DNA from: Caproicibacter sp002399225
Lineage (GTDB): Bacteria > Bacillota > Clostridia > Oscillospirales > Acutalibacteraceae
DNA length: 60,476 bases
Assembly: GCA_036756705.1 (NCBI GenBank)
Contig: DAIOKN010000011.1
Span: forward strand, 1-60,476
Direction: 5' to 3'
Shown: one piece after another, positions 43,476-54,251 of the stretch
Position numbering within the stretch: the stretch's first letter is position 1
How the letters are laid out: each line of letters begins with the position of its first letter
Position numbers and translations under genes: made by a program
Notes under the pieces: model-generated
What the model was told of the DNA's origin: nothing
Database searches by the model: none
The model's input: only the letters and a program-made list of their open reading frames with translations

Positions 43476-44434
43476 TCAGACATAAGGACAGGCGACAAAA
43501 TGGCCGTCCGAAATCTCTCTGAACTCCGGCTCCTCCTGTTTACACCGCTCGGTGCAATTGGGGCATCTCGTGTGAAACAGGCAGCCGGAAGGCGGATTGA
43601 TAGGACTTGGAAGATCACCCTTCAGGATCATTCTGTTTTGCTTCTGGGTTGGATCCGGGATGGGAACGGCGGAAAGCAGCGCCCTGGTATAGGGGTGCAG
43701 GGGATTCCGGAAGAGTTCTTCCGTCGACGCCATCTCGACCAGCTTGCCCAGATACATCACCCCGATCGTATCGGAGATCATCTCCACCACGCTCAGGTCG
43801 TGGGAGATAAAGAGATAGGTCAGGTCATATTTTTCCTGAAGTTCCTTTAAAAGATTAAGCACCTGCGCCTGAATCGAGACATCCAGAGCGGAAACCGGCT
43901 CATCGGCGATGATCAGCTTCGGATGCACCGCAAGGGCGCGCGCAATGCCGATCCTCTGCCGCTGGCCGCCGGAAAACTCGTGTGGATAGCGGTCGGCCTG
44001 CTCCGGCCGGAGGCCGACGACATCCAGAAGTTCCGCGACCTTGTTCCGCCTTTCTTCAGCGTTCATGGAAGTGTGGATGCGCATCGGCTCTTCAATCAGA
44101 TTTTCCACCTTTTTGCGTGGATCCAGCGAACCGTACGGGTCTTGAAAAATCATCTGCATATTGCTGCGGATGGGCCGCATCTGCTGTTCCGTAACATCCG
44201 TGATATCTTTCCCGTCGAAAATAATGTGCCCGCTGTCCGGATGAAGAAGCCGGAGGATCAACCGTCCCGTAGTGGATTTGCCGCAGCCGGACTCCCCAAC
44301 CAGAGCGAAGGTCTCTTTTGGATAAATGGAAAAAGAGACATCCGTCACAGCGTGAACGTATTTCGGCTTTGAAAACATCCCTTTGGATGAAAAAAACGTT
44401 TTAACCAAATGTTGAACCTGAACCAGCGGTTCGC

Positions 44435-44438
<4 letters not shown>
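43476..44438 (-). CDS. oppF: Oligopeptide ABC transporter ATP-binding protein
   Basis: About 320 residues: Walker A GESGCGKST, signature FSGGQRQ, Walker B LIIADEP, and the C-terminal oligopeptide-transporter extension with CPNCTERC (iron-sulfur-like Cys set). ATG 44438 overlaps the OppD stop by 4 bp with GGAGG upstream; the longer frame to 44579 is not real. Confidence 0.94.
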
Positions 44439-45439
<1,001 letters not shown>

Positions 45440-45451
45440 ACCATTCACCCC

Positions 45452-46357
45452 CTACTGGATTTTCGGGTCAAGCGCGTCTCTCAGGCCGTCACCGAACAGA
45501 TTGAATGCCAAAACGGTTAGAAAAATGATGCCGCCCGAAAAATAAACGATGTGGGGCGCGGTGCCCAGATAGTTCCGCCCGGTGGAGAGCATGGCCCCCC
45601 AGTCCGACTCCGTCGTTTTGGCGCCGAAGCCGAGGAAGCTCAGAGACGCGGCCGCCAGAATTGCCGTGCCAATGCGCATGGTAAAATTGACGATGATGCT
45701 TGCGACCGTCCCCGGGAAAATATGCTTCCACATGAGGCTGGCATTCGAACAGCCCAGGGAACGTGAAACTTCGACAAAAAGCGCCTCCTTGACCGAGAGC
45801 GTGGAACTTCGCATGATCCGCGCGAAAGACGGGACGCTGAATACGGCAACGGCGATGACGACATTGCTCAAGCCGGGACCGATGACCGCAACAATGGCAA
45901 TGGCCAGCAAAAGATCCGGAAATGCAAAGAGCACGTCGCAGGTACGCATAACCAGCCGGTCGATCCAGCCCCCGTAATAGCCCGCGAGAAGGCCGAGAAT
46001 CGCGCCGACCGTCGCGCCGAGCGTCACTGAACTGAGCGAAACCCAAAGGGAAGAACGGGAACCCGCAAGCAGGCGGCTGAAAACATCCCTCCCATATTCA
46101 TCCGTCCCGCATAAATGCTGAAAACTCGGCGGGGCAAACATGTTATTGTAATCCGGCAGAGATGGATTGAACGGTTCAACAAAAGGCGCCAGAAAAGCGA
46201 CGAGAATCAGCAGCAGGATAAAGCAGGCGGAAAAGATCGCCATCTTTCTCCGCATAAATTTTTTTAAAAACAATTTTGTAGGATTTTGCCTTACGGCGGA
46301 AGCTTTCTCTTTTTTGACCGGTTCTCCCTTCCGCTTGGCAGGACTCACACTCAACAT
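45452..46357 (-). CDS. oppC: Oligopeptide ABC transporter permease
   Basis: 301 residues with six helices, an N-terminal charged tail, the HLCGTDEYGRDVFSR motif and the EAA loop region (VEVSRSLGCSNASLMWKHIFP). AAGGAGG precedes the ATG. It is 12 bp from oppB. Confidence 0.94.
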   Translation of the reverse strand: MLSVSPAKRKGEPVKKEKASAVRQNPTKLFLKKFMRRKMAIFSACFILLLILVAFLAPFVEPFNPSLPDYNNMFAPPSFQHLCGTDEYGRDVFSRLLAGSRSSLWVSLSSVTLGATVGAILGLLAGYYGGWIDRLVMRTCDVLFAFPDLLLAIAIVAVIGPGLSNVVIAVAVFSVPSFARIMRSSTLSVKEALFVEVSRSLGCSNASLMWKHIFPGTVASIIVNFTMRIGTAILAAASLSFLGFGAKTTESDWGAMLSTGRNYLGTAPHIVYFSGGIIFLTVLAFNLFGDGLRDALDPKIQ

Positions 46358-46369
46358 CCGGGACCCTCC

Positions 46370-47293
46370 TTAATGGTTATAGCGTATCTTTGGATTCAGG
46401 ACACCATACAAGAGATCCACAATCAGATTGATCATGACAAATTCAAAGGAAAACAGCAGAAGTTCCGCCATGATCACCGAATAGTCGCGGAACGAAATGG
46501 CTTCGACCAGCTGTCTGCCCAATCCCGGAATGGTGAAGACCTGTTCGATGATAACAGAACCGGCAAGCAGACCGCCGACCTGCAGCCCTCCCACCGTAAC
46601 GACTTCAATCAGCGAATTGCGAAACGCGTGGCGCAGAACGACCAGGGATTCCTTTAATCCTTTGGAACGCGCGGTGCGGATATAATCCTCTTTCATATTT
46701 TCCAAAAGGGACGACCTGGAAAAACGGGCCATGATCGCCATAATCGGAGTGCCGAGGCAAAACCCCGGTAAAATGTAACCCCAGATGGAACTGAGCCCCC
46801 CGGTTGGCAGCCACCCAAGCTGGACGGAAAACAGCTGGATCAGGACAAGGCCCAGCCAGAAAGTCGGCACTGAGATGCCTGAAATGGCAATCAGCATTCC
46901 CAGGTAATCCTGCCATCGGCTTCGCTTCACCGCTGAATAAACCCCGATCAAAACGCCGACAAACAGCGACCAGAGCAGCGCCACCGCAGAAAGTGTAAGC
47001 GTGGGCTGAAACCTGGAAGTAAGCATAGAAGCTACACTCTGCCCCGTTTCGGTTGAAGTGCCAAGGTTCCCGTGGAACAGCCTGTCCATGTAACTCCCGT
47101 ACTGAAAGATCAGCGGCTTGTCAAGCCCCCAGGCGACGCGGGTCGCTTGAATTTCCTGCGGCGTGGCATCTTTTCCCGCCATCAGGCGCGCCGGGTCGCC
47201 GGGTATCATATGGATAAACATAAAGATAATGAAAGAAACAACCAACATCAGCGGGATGGTACCCAATACCCGTTTGATAAAATATCGGCCCAA
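46370..47293 (-). CDS. oppB: Oligopeptide ABC transporter permease
   Basis: 307 residues of the DppB/OppB family: PGDPARLMAGKDAT near residues 31-45, and the EAA loop YIRTARSKGLKESLVVLRHA. The start codon is TTG (47293) behind AGGGGG, a weak start. With the upstream hairpin this would lower expression relative to the binding protein. Confidence 0.92.
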   Translation of the reverse strand: MGRYFIKRVLGTIPLMLVVSFIIFMFIHMIPGDPARLMAGKDATPQEIQATRVAWGLDKPLIFQYGSYMDRLFHGNLGTSTETGQSVASMLTSRFQPTLTLSAVALLWSLFVGVLIGVYSAVKRSRWQDYLGMLIAISGISVPTFWLGLVLIQLFSVQLGWLPTGGLSSIWGYILPGFCLGTPIMAIMARFSRSSLLENMKEDYIRTARSKGLKESLVVLRHAFRNSLIEVVTVGGLQVGGLLAGSVIIEQVFTIPGLGRQLVEAISFRDYSVIMAELLLFSFEFVMINLIVDLLYGVLNPKIRYNH

Positions 47294-47324
47294 GCAATGA
47301 CCCCCTGTCGTTAAAATCCAAAAG

Positions 47325-47350
47325 GGCCCGGTAATTTTTTACCGGGCCCG
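47325..47350 (-). terminator. Intercistronic attenuator in the opp operon
   Basis: An 11-bp perfect stem GGGCCCGGTAA/TTACCGGGCCC with TTTT loop, followed on the minus strand by TTTTGGATTTT. It lies between the binding-protein gene and oppB, and likely lets the binding protein be made in excess. Confidence 0.75.
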
Positions 47351-47364
47351 CCATGAATGAAAAT

Positions 47365-48972
47365 TCAGTGTGCAAGCGCGGCCTGCGCACAATTGATGGA
47401 ACCGTCCGCCAGCATATAAACATTGCTTACATAGGACTTAATCCCATACTGAACTACCGGCTGACCCAGGAAAAGCCACGGCGCGTCGTCCCAGATGGTC
47501 TTCTGTGCCTGCGCATAAATCGAGGTCAGCTTGGAAGGATCGCTTTCCACAAGGCCTTGGTCGAGAAAGCTGTCCAGCTTTGCATTACTATAGTAAGAAG
47601 TGTTGGCATTGGTCGGCGGAATGCTCTTGCTGTAGAAAAGAGCTCTCAGCGCGCCGTCCGCATCGCCGGAAGACGGCGACCAGTTGCAATACCACATCTG
47701 GATCTTGGAATCTGCCGCGGAAGTGGCCTCGTTGATCTTGGCATTCAGCGTTGCGCTCTCCATCGGCTGAACATCCACTTTGATCCCTACCTGTGCAAGT
47801 TCCTGATTAATAAACTGCATGCCTCTCTGCGAATCGCTAGTGTTATCCGACCAGATGGAAGTCGAGAAACCGTTCGGATAGCCCGCTTCTTTCAGCAGTT
47901 CCTTCGCTTTCTGAACATTATAGGAATATTCGTTTTGTTTACTGTAATACTGCGTGGTGGAAGCCATCGGTGAGGTTGCGTGATTGCCGTACCCGCCAAA
48001 AACGACCTTGATGAAGGCATCTTTATTGATGACGTAGTTCATCGCCTGACGGACACGAACATCATTAAACGGCTTTTTACTCATGTTGATGGTCGCATAA
48101 AAAACGATGTTGGACGGGACAGATTCCACCTTGATGTTTTTCGTTCCGTCAACCGCCTTGATCTGATCGGATGGCATCGGATAAATCATATCCGCCTCGC
48201 CCGTTTGCAGCATTGCAATTCTGGCGCCGCTTTCCGGCACGACTTTAAAGGTGAGGGAATTCACCGTCGGTTTTTTGCCCCAGTAACTGTCGTTGCGGAC
48301 GACAATCAGATGATCTCCCTGAACCCATTCCTTCAGTTTGTACGGGCCGGTGCCATCCGCGGTATTATTCAGGTTGGCGCCGCCCTGGATGGCTTTCGGG
48401 CTGATGATTCCAAAGTTTGTCATCTTATTCAGGAATGTGCTGTACGGTTTGGAAAGGATGACTTGGACCGTGCTGGCATCCGGGCATTTGATCTCTTTCA
48501 CTTCCGCGAAATATTTTCTCACTTTTAAATTATTTTTCTCGTTCATTGCGCGCTCGATATTTGCTTTGACGGCATCCGCGTTAAAATCAGTTCCGTCGGT
48601 AAACTTGACGCCGGTCTGAAGATGGAACGTATAAGTCTTTCCGTCCTTCGAAACATCATAGGATTTTGCCAGAAGAGGCTGGATTTTCATGTCCTTGTCA
48701 AAGGTCAGAAGGGACTCATACAGGGTGCGGTTGGCAGAAATGGTCGTCGTGGAGGTCATGTTGGCCGGATCCAGCGTCAGGACGCTTTCCGACATGGCAA
48801 TCACCAGATCATTGTCCTTGGACTTTGCTTCGCCAGACGCGGCGACGGTGCTTCCGGCTTTGCTCTGACCGGAAGCGCTCCCCGCCTGCGACCCGGAACC
48901 GCACGCTGAAAAAATCATGGATGTGACCAACGCCAAAGACAGCAGCGCCACAAGCTTTCTACGTTTGATCAT
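47365..48972 (-). CDS. oppA: Family 5 oligopeptide-binding lipoprotein
   Basis: 535 residues: signal peptide with lipobox MIFSAC, Ser/Gly-rich linker, then an SBP_bac_5 fold (family opening VLTLDPANMTS; TGPYKLKEWVQGD mid-protein). It captures peptides outside the cell for OppBCDF. Cargo could be muropeptides given nagAB downstream, but that is inference. GGAGAG precedes the ATG. Confidence 0.94.
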   Translation of the reverse strand: MIKRRKLVALLSLALVTSMIFSACGSGSQAGSASGQSKAGSTVAASGEAKSKDNDLVIAMSESVLTLDPANMTSTTTISANRTLYESLLTFDKDMKIQPLLAKSYDVSKDGKTYTFHLQTGVKFTDGTDFNADAVKANIERAMNEKNNLKVRKYFAEVKEIKCPDASTVQVILSKPYSTFLNKMTNFGIISPKAIQGGANLNNTADGTGPYKLKEWVQGDHLIVVRNDSYWGKKPTVNSLTFKVVPESGARIAMLQTGEADMIYPMPSDQIKAVDGTKNIKVESVPSNIVFYATINMSKKPFNDVRVRQAMNYVINKDAFIKVVFGGYGNHATSPMASTTQYYSKQNEYSYNVQKAKELLKEAGYPNGFSTSIWSDNTSDSQRGMQFINQELAQVGIKVDVQPMESATLNAKINEATSAADSKIQMWYCNWSPSSGDADGALRALFYSKSIPPTNANTSYYSNAKLDSFLDQGLVESDPSKLTSIYAQAQKTIWDDAPWLFLGQPVVQYGIKSYVSNVYMLADGSINCAQAALAH

Positions 48973-49377
48973 AACTTACTCTCCTTTTTCATTTTTGAAT
49001 GATGAAATTGCTTCACACCGCTCCGCTTTCCGGCGGGAAAACAAAAAGCGGCTTCATTGAAAACGCATAATTTTTTTAAAATGATTCAATTAAAAAATGG
49101 ATTTAAGCCTAAATTTATATTGTTATGTTATTAATTTGTCAAAGAGCAGATCATGGATTGCTATATTTGCCCCAATATCCCAGATGATAAAAGAAAAATT
49201 CATGTTGATTTTGACTGCATTCTCTTTTATAATGGCTTTAATATATAACATCGTATTACTAATTTACTGCTATCATAGCAAATGTCCTCTGCGATGTCAA
49301 CTAAGAAAATAGCAAAAATGAAAAATTTTTATCTAAAAATTGCATGCGTCCGGCTTTTTGGAAAGGATTAGCAAACG
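48973..49377. other. Divergent intergenic region with opp promoter
   Basis: About 400 bp, AT-rich. On the minus strand TTGACA (49142-49137) and TATAAA (49119-49114), 17 bp apart, form the probable opp promoter with a leader of about 140 nt. The right half, upstream of the transglutaminase-like gene, shows no recognised element apart from a GGA ribosome site before 49378. Confidence 0.6.
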
Positions 49378-51936
49378 ATGACAAGACAAAACATTTTTTC
49401 GGAATCTGAAGGAAAAAAGATTGAAGAAAACTATTCCGGGGCGATTCGAAACTTTGGCGGGCGTGCAGGGCAGTTTTCCTCCATTTTGCCGGGGCTCGGC
49501 GCTGCCGAGACATTATGCTATAAATTTTTAGTGGCCTCCATGCCGATCAGCGACGCAGCCAGCTACAGTGGGAAACTGCTGCTGTCCTTTGTCAGGAGTT
49601 CACTTTTAGCGCGGGAGAAAACTCCTTGGGGGAAGAAAATTCCGGCCGGCATCTTTTTAAACGACGTTTTGTTTTATCGGGTCAACAATGAAAATATTGA
49701 AGATTACCGGGGCCGTTTTTTCAAAGAGCTTTTCCCCCGCGTCAAAGGGTTGGATCTATCCCGCGCCGCATTGGAGGTCAACCACTGGTGCCATGAGAAG
49801 GCAACCTACCAGTCAACCGACGACCGGACCGTTTCTCCTCTGACCATGGCAAAAAACGGCAGGGGCCGCTGCGGGGAGGAATCGGTGTTCGCCGTGTCGG
49901 CGCTCCGTTCGGTTGGGATTCCGGCACGCCAGTGCTATGTGCCAAAATGGTCCCACTGCGACGACAACCATGCCTGGGTTGAGGTCTGGGTGGATGGTAG
50001 CTGGCACTTTTTAGGAGCCTGCGAGCCGGAACCCGTTCTGGACAAAGGGTGGTTCACCTATGCGGCCACCCGGACGATGCTGGTCCACAGCCGACTGTTT
50101 TCCGATTTTGCAGCGGACGGGGCGGTCATTGCAAAAAAAGGGTGCGTCACGGAATTAAACCGGCTGACAAATTACGCAGCTGCCGGCAAGGTCACCGTGC
50201 GGGTTTTAGATAAAACCGGCAAGCCGCTGGCAGGCATCCCGGTGCAGTTTGAAGTGATCAATTACGCCGAGCTTGCCGTCATCGCGTCTCCGGTGACCGG
50301 GGCTGACGGAACCGTAAAACTAGGAACAGGTCTTGGAGATCTGTTCGTTTCCGTTTTCCACGGCGGCAATTTTCTGACAGAATTCATCCATGTTCGGAAA
50401 GACAGCTTTGTGCTTCTCGATTTTTCACACAAAGGGCCCAAGCCCGTCTGTGCGGATTACGATTTTCAACCGCCGGAAGGAAAATTCCAACTTTATATTT
50501 TGCCGGAGAGAGCGGCGCTTTCGGAATGTGTGCGAAAAATAAAAGCCGAAGACGCCACGCGCAAACGGAAGGAAGATTCTTTTTTAAGTCCCGGGAAAGC
50601 CGGTGAATACGCGGCAAGATTTCCGGCGTCTCAGCAGGAGATCGCCCGTTTTCTCGTGCTGGCGAGAGGAAACGATGCAGAAATCGTAAAATTTCTGGAA
50701 AGCCGGCACCGCCTTGCGGAGAAAGTCAGTCTTCTGAGCCAGCTCCGTGAGAAGGATTTCACAGATTGCACCTGCGCGGTGCTGGAGGATACCCTCGACA
50801 GCGCTCTGCCTTACCGGGAAAGCTGCGAACCGGCCGTCTTCCAGAGCTACGTCCTTTCCCCCCGGATTCAGGATGAATTTCTGTTCCCGTACCGCGCGCA
50901 GATCACAGATTTTTTCTCTGCAGAGCAGCGCGCGGCTTTCCGGGAAAACCCGGCGCTGATTCACAAGTACATCGAAGAATCCGTCTCTGCCCGCAACGAC
51001 CTGGACTACGAGGCGCTGACTGCCAATCCCGCCGGCCTGCTCCAGGTCAAAGCCGGTTCTGACCGCTCCAGGCAGACTCTGTTTATCGCCATTTGCAGAA
51101 CGTTCGGAATTCCGGCCCGGTTCAATTCTCATACGGGCGCGGCTGAATTTCTTCAGGCCGGGAGCTGGAAAAACGCCGACGGAAGCATTCCGCAGAAAGC
51201 CAAACTGACTCTGAAAAATAAGGGCCGCCCGCTTCGCTGCCATCAAAATTTCAGCATTGCCCGGTTTGAAGGCGATACTTTCCGCACGCTGAACTACCCC
51301 GGCCTTACCATCGAAAATCAGGCTGTGCTTGAACTGGAGCCCGGCTGCTACCGGATTCTTCTTGCAAACCGCCAGATTGACGGGGATATTCTGGCGCGGT
51401 TTTATTATCTGAACGTCAAAGAGGATCGGCAGGCGGAAATTGCCGAAAGGCAGGGAGAAATCCGGCCCCGGCTCATCGACCGTGAAATCCGGGACACGGC
51501 GCTTCGGGACGCGTCGGGAAGACCGACATGCCTGAGCCGCTTTGCTGCGCTTCATTCCAAAAATATCATCGCGCTGATCGACGTAAAAAAAGAACCCACC
51601 GAGCATTTGCTCAATGAGTTCTTTTCCCTGCGGGAACGCTGTCAAAACGAGCCGGATCTCTCGCTCCTGTTTCTCGTTCCGGACCAGGAATCCCAGAAAG
51701 ACGCCCTGCTGCAAAAAGTGCTTGCGTCGATTCCGAATTCTTCCATCTGCCAATACTCGGACCCGGCCCTTGCTGAAAAGCTGTGCGATGAAGCCCGGAT
51801 CGGCGACCGCCGGCTTCCCCTCGTGCTTCTCTGCACCGAAAGCCTGCATGTGAAATTCTTTTTTTCCAACTACAATGTGGGAACCGCCGCGCTCACGCTG
51901 GACATTGCAAAAGAAATGACATCTATTTCAGACTGA
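49378..51936 (+). CDS. Transglutaminase-like protein with degenerate second domain
   Basis: 852 residues, no signal peptide. The first transglutaminase-like domain (about residues 120-225) is complete in motifs: Cys in GRGRCGEES, His in DDNHAWVEVWV, Asp/Glu in LGACEPEP. A beta-sandwich, carboxypeptidase-regulatory-like segment follows (about 262-350). A second transglutaminase-like region (about 540-590: SRQTLFIAICRTFGIPARF) has AGSDRS where the Cys would be expected, so it seems inactive. The last 120 residues could be a thioredoxin-like fold. The role is unknown; proteolysis of peptides is as likely as cross-linking. It overlaps the convergent fucosidase gene by 14 bp. Confidence 0.85.
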   Translation: MTRQNIFSESEGKKIEENYSGAIRNFGGRAGQFSSILPGLGAAETLCYKFLVASMPISDAASYSGKLLLSFVRSSLLAREKTPWGKKIPAGIFLNDVLFYRVNNENIEDYRGRFFKELFPRVKGLDLSRAALEVNHWCHEKATYQSTDDRTVSPLTMAKNGRGRCGEESVFAVSALRSVGIPARQCYVPKWSHCDDNHAWVEVWVDGSWHFLGACEPEPVLDKGWFTYAATRTMLVHSRLFSDFAADGAVIAKKGCVTELNRLTNYAAAGKVTVRVLDKTGKPLAGIPVQFEVINYAELAVIASPVTGADGTVKLGTGLGDLFVSVFHGGNFLTEFIHVRKDSFVLLDFSHKGPKPVCADYDFQPPEGKFQLYILPERAALSECVRKIKAEDATRKRKEDSFLSPGKAGEYAARFPASQQEIARFLVLARGNDAEIVKFLESRHRLAEKVSLLSQLREKDFTDCTCAVLEDTLDSALPYRESCEPAVFQSYVLSPRIQDEFLFPYRAQITDFFSAEQRAAFRENPALIHKYIEESVSARNDLDYEALTANPAGLLQVKAGSDRSRQTLFIAICRTFGIPARFNSHTGAAEFLQAGSWKNADGSIPQKAKLTLKNKGRPLRCHQNFSIARFEGDTFRTLNYPGLTIENQAVLELEPGCYRILLANRQIDGDILARFYYLNVKEDRQAEIAERQGEIRPRLIDREIRDTALRDASGRPTCLSRFAALHSKNIIALIDVKKEPTEHLLNEFFSLRERCQNEPDLSLLFLVPDQESQKDALLQKVLASIPNSSICQYSDPALAEKLCDEARIGDRRLPLVLLCTESLHVKFFFSNYNVGTAALTLDIAKEMTSISD

Positions 51937-53191
51937 TCTCCACAACTGTATCTTTTTCATCGGGCAGCCTTCCGGAACGCGGGCTGATAAAAGCGTCCGT
52001 GCAGTTGTCCGGCTGGTTCCACGGCCGGCTGATATTCGCTTCGGACAAATCGCACAGATACCGCGCCGATTCTACTTTGCCAGCCATATTCTCCAGAATC
52101 AGAGGGCCGACGCCCCGCTCGAAAAGGTGGGCATATAGTTTTTTCCCCTTCTGCGTAAACCGACCCCACTCCGGCTTTTCAAATTCAGAAGCGCCGCAGC
52201 CGTAAACGGAAGGGCTATTGGCCTTCATCCACTCTCCGACTTCGCCGAGAATTTTAACCGCCTGCTCCGGAATTTTTCCTCTGGCATCCGGCCCGACGTT
52301 CACAATCAGATTGCCGTTTTTGCTGACGCATTCCGTCAGAGCGCGTACGATATCTTTTGCGCTTTTATAATCGTTGTCTTCCGCACAGTACCCCCAGTGA
52401 TCATTTAGAGTGATGCAGGCCTCCCAGGGCAGCGCATTGCCCGCGGTATCCCTCATGCCATGTTTGGGAAGGTACTGCTCCGGAGAAACAAAATCGCCGT
52501 ATTGCAGCGTTGGAAAAATAGAGCCGGTGTGCCCGCCCAGACGGTCGTTCAGCACAAGGTCAGGCTGGAGCTGCCGCACCATCTGAACCAGCTCCTTCGC
52601 CCTCCATTTTTCTCCGGACATATCGTTTACTTCGTCTTTGTAGGAAAAATCGAACCAGAGCAGATCGATCTTCCCGTAATTGGAGAGAAGTTCGCGCACC
52701 TGCCCGTGAAAATAGTCGAGATATCTGGAAAAATCCTGCCGGATTCCCCGGTAAGCTTCCTCATCCCGCATGGGATGCTGTTTGTCATGATAAACGGGGT
52801 AATCCGGATGGTGCCAGTCCAGCAGAGAATAATACAGCCCGACCTTCAGCCCCGCACTGCGGAAAGCCTTCACATATTCGGCGACCACGTCTTTGCCCGC
52901 GCGGGTATTCGTCGACTTAAAATCGGTCAGCTGAGAATCAAACAGGCAAAATCCGTCATGGTGTTTTGCCGTCAATACCGCGTATTTCATACCGCATTTT
53001 TTTGCCAGCGCCGCCCATTCCTCCGGATGGCAGGAACTGCAGTCAAACTGCTCAAAATAGCGGCGGTACCGTTCCGATGGGATCCGCTCCACGCTCTGTA
53101 CCCACTCCCCGCGCGCGGGAATCGAATATAGTCCCCAATGAATAAACATCCCGAACCGATCCTGCAGAAACCTCTGCGTCCTGCGCTCCAT
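51923..53191 (-). CDS. Alpha-L-fucosidase (GH29)
   Basis: 422 residues of GH29: N-terminal HWGLYSIPARGEW, AKHHDGFCLFDS, and the nucleophile Asp in DLLWFDFSY. No signal peptide is seen, so it would act on fucosylated oligosaccharides brought into the cell. It lies 38 bp downstream of etfA on the same strand, yet is functionally unrelated to it. Convergent with the transglutaminase-like gene. Confidence 0.93.
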   Translation of the reverse strand: MERRTQRFLQDRFGMFIHWGLYSIPARGEWVQSVERIPSERYRRYFEQFDCSSCHPEEWAALAKKCGMKYAVLTAKHHDGFCLFDSQLTDFKSTNTRAGKDVVAEYVKAFRSAGLKVGLYYSLLDWHHPDYPVYHDKQHPMRDEEAYRGIRQDFSRYLDYFHGQVRELLSNYGKIDLLWFDFSYKDEVNDMSGEKWRAKELVQMVRQLQPDLVLNDRLGGHTGSIFPTLQYGDFVSPEQYLPKHGMRDTAGNALPWEACITLNDHWGYCAEDNDYKSAKDIVRALTECVSKNGNLIVNVGPDARGKIPEQAVKILGEVGEWMKANSPSVYGCGASEFEKPEWGRFTQKGKKLYAHLFERGVGPLILENMAGKVESARYLCDLSEANISRPWNQPDNCTDAFISPRSGRLPDEKDTVVEISLK

Positions 53192-53228
53192 ACGATTGAT
53201 TCCCTTCTATTCTTATATTTTTCCGGTG

Positions 53229-54251
53229 TCAGCCGGTGCGATCCATCGCTCCGCCGGCCGCAGCAGCCGGTGCCCCCGCCGCTTTGGTCTTTGTGATCAT
53301 CTGAGGCACAACGCGGTAGAGATCCCCTACGATGCCGAAATCGGCCACGCTGAAAATCGGCGCGGAGGGATCGCTGTTGACAGCGACAATATACCCCGAA
53401 TCCTTCATACCGGCAAGATGCTGGGGTGCGCCGGAAATCCCGCAGGCCACATACAGGCCGGGTTTGACGCGCGCGCCGCTGTAACCGACCTGGTGCTCTT
53501 TGGAAAGAAAGCCGTCGTCCACAATCTGCCGGCTTGCGCCGACCACCCCGCCGAGCAGAGAGGCCAGCTCCCGGATCATACCGAGATCCTGCGCGGATTT
53601 CAGCCCCCGGCCCGCCGCGACCACCACTTTTGCGTCCGAAATATCGGTGCTGTTTGTTCTGACTCTTTTAATTGTTTTGATAAAAGGATCCACTGAATTT
53701 TTCGCCGCCAGATTCACCACTTTTCCCCGCCTTGCCGCATCGCGGGGCAGTGCGTCGAATTCCCGGTAGCGAACGGTCGCCATCTGTGGCATGGCGCTGG
53801 ATTTAATGTGCACCAGAATGTTTTCGCTGAAAGCGGGCCGGATTTGAATCAGGGCCCCGTCTTCATCAATTTCGAGGCCTGTGCAGTCCGCGGTCAGCCC
53901 CGCCTTGCAGGCTCCCGCAAGCCCCGGCGCCAGAGAACGGCCGAAACTGGTGGCTCCGATGAGACAGATCTGCGGTCTGGTCCGACCGATCAAATCGGCC
54001 AGATTCTGCCTGTACAGAATCTCATCCGGAACCGAAAAGCAGTCATCGGCTATATAATAGACCAAATCCGCCCCACTGTAAACCAGTTCCCACGCACTGA
54101 TGCCGTCTGGGCCAAGAAGCGCACAGGACACGGGTACTGCGAGCTTTTTCGCCAACTCGCGGGCTTTCCCCAAAAGCTCATAAGTGATTTTATGGATTTT
54201 GCCGTTTTGCTGTTCGGCAAAAACTAAAATGCCGCCGTCTTGCTGGTTCAT
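53229..54251 (-). CDS. etfA: Electron transfer flavoprotein alpha subunit
   Basis: 340 residues. The C-terminal FAD domain carries VGASRQIVDDGF, HQVGYSGARVKPGLYVACG and ISGAPQHLAGM, the EtfA signature. It pairs with EtfB (4-bp ATGA overlap). Together with the 2-hydroxyacid dehydrogenase gene upstream this is the layout of the clostridial lactate dehydrogenase/ETF complexes. The Ala/Gly-rich tail is not conserved. Confidence 0.93.
   Translation of the reverse strand: MNQQDGGILVFAEQQNGKIHKITYELLGKARELAKKLAVPVSCALLGPDGISAWELVYSGADLVYYIADDCFSVPDEILYRQNLADLIGRTRPQICLIGATSFGRSLAPGLAGACKAGLTADCTGLEIDEDGALIQIRPAFSENILVHIKSSAMPQMATVRYREFDALPRDAARRGKVVNLAAKNSVDPFIKTIKRVRTNSTDISDAKVVVAAGRGLKSAQDLGMIRELASLLGGVVGASRQIVDDGFLSKEHQVGYSGARVKPGLYVACGISGAPQHLAGMKDSGYIVAVNSDPSAPIFSVADFGIVGDLYRVVPQMITKTKAAGAPAAAAGGAMDRTG

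Noticed and set aside
42063..43850. 595-residue + strand open frame
   Set aside because: It is antisense to pepA and oppF, whose motifs and ribosome sites are clear; composition is typical of a high-GC shadow frame.
50584..51849. 421-residue minus-strand frame
   Set aside because: Shadow of the transglutaminase-like gene.
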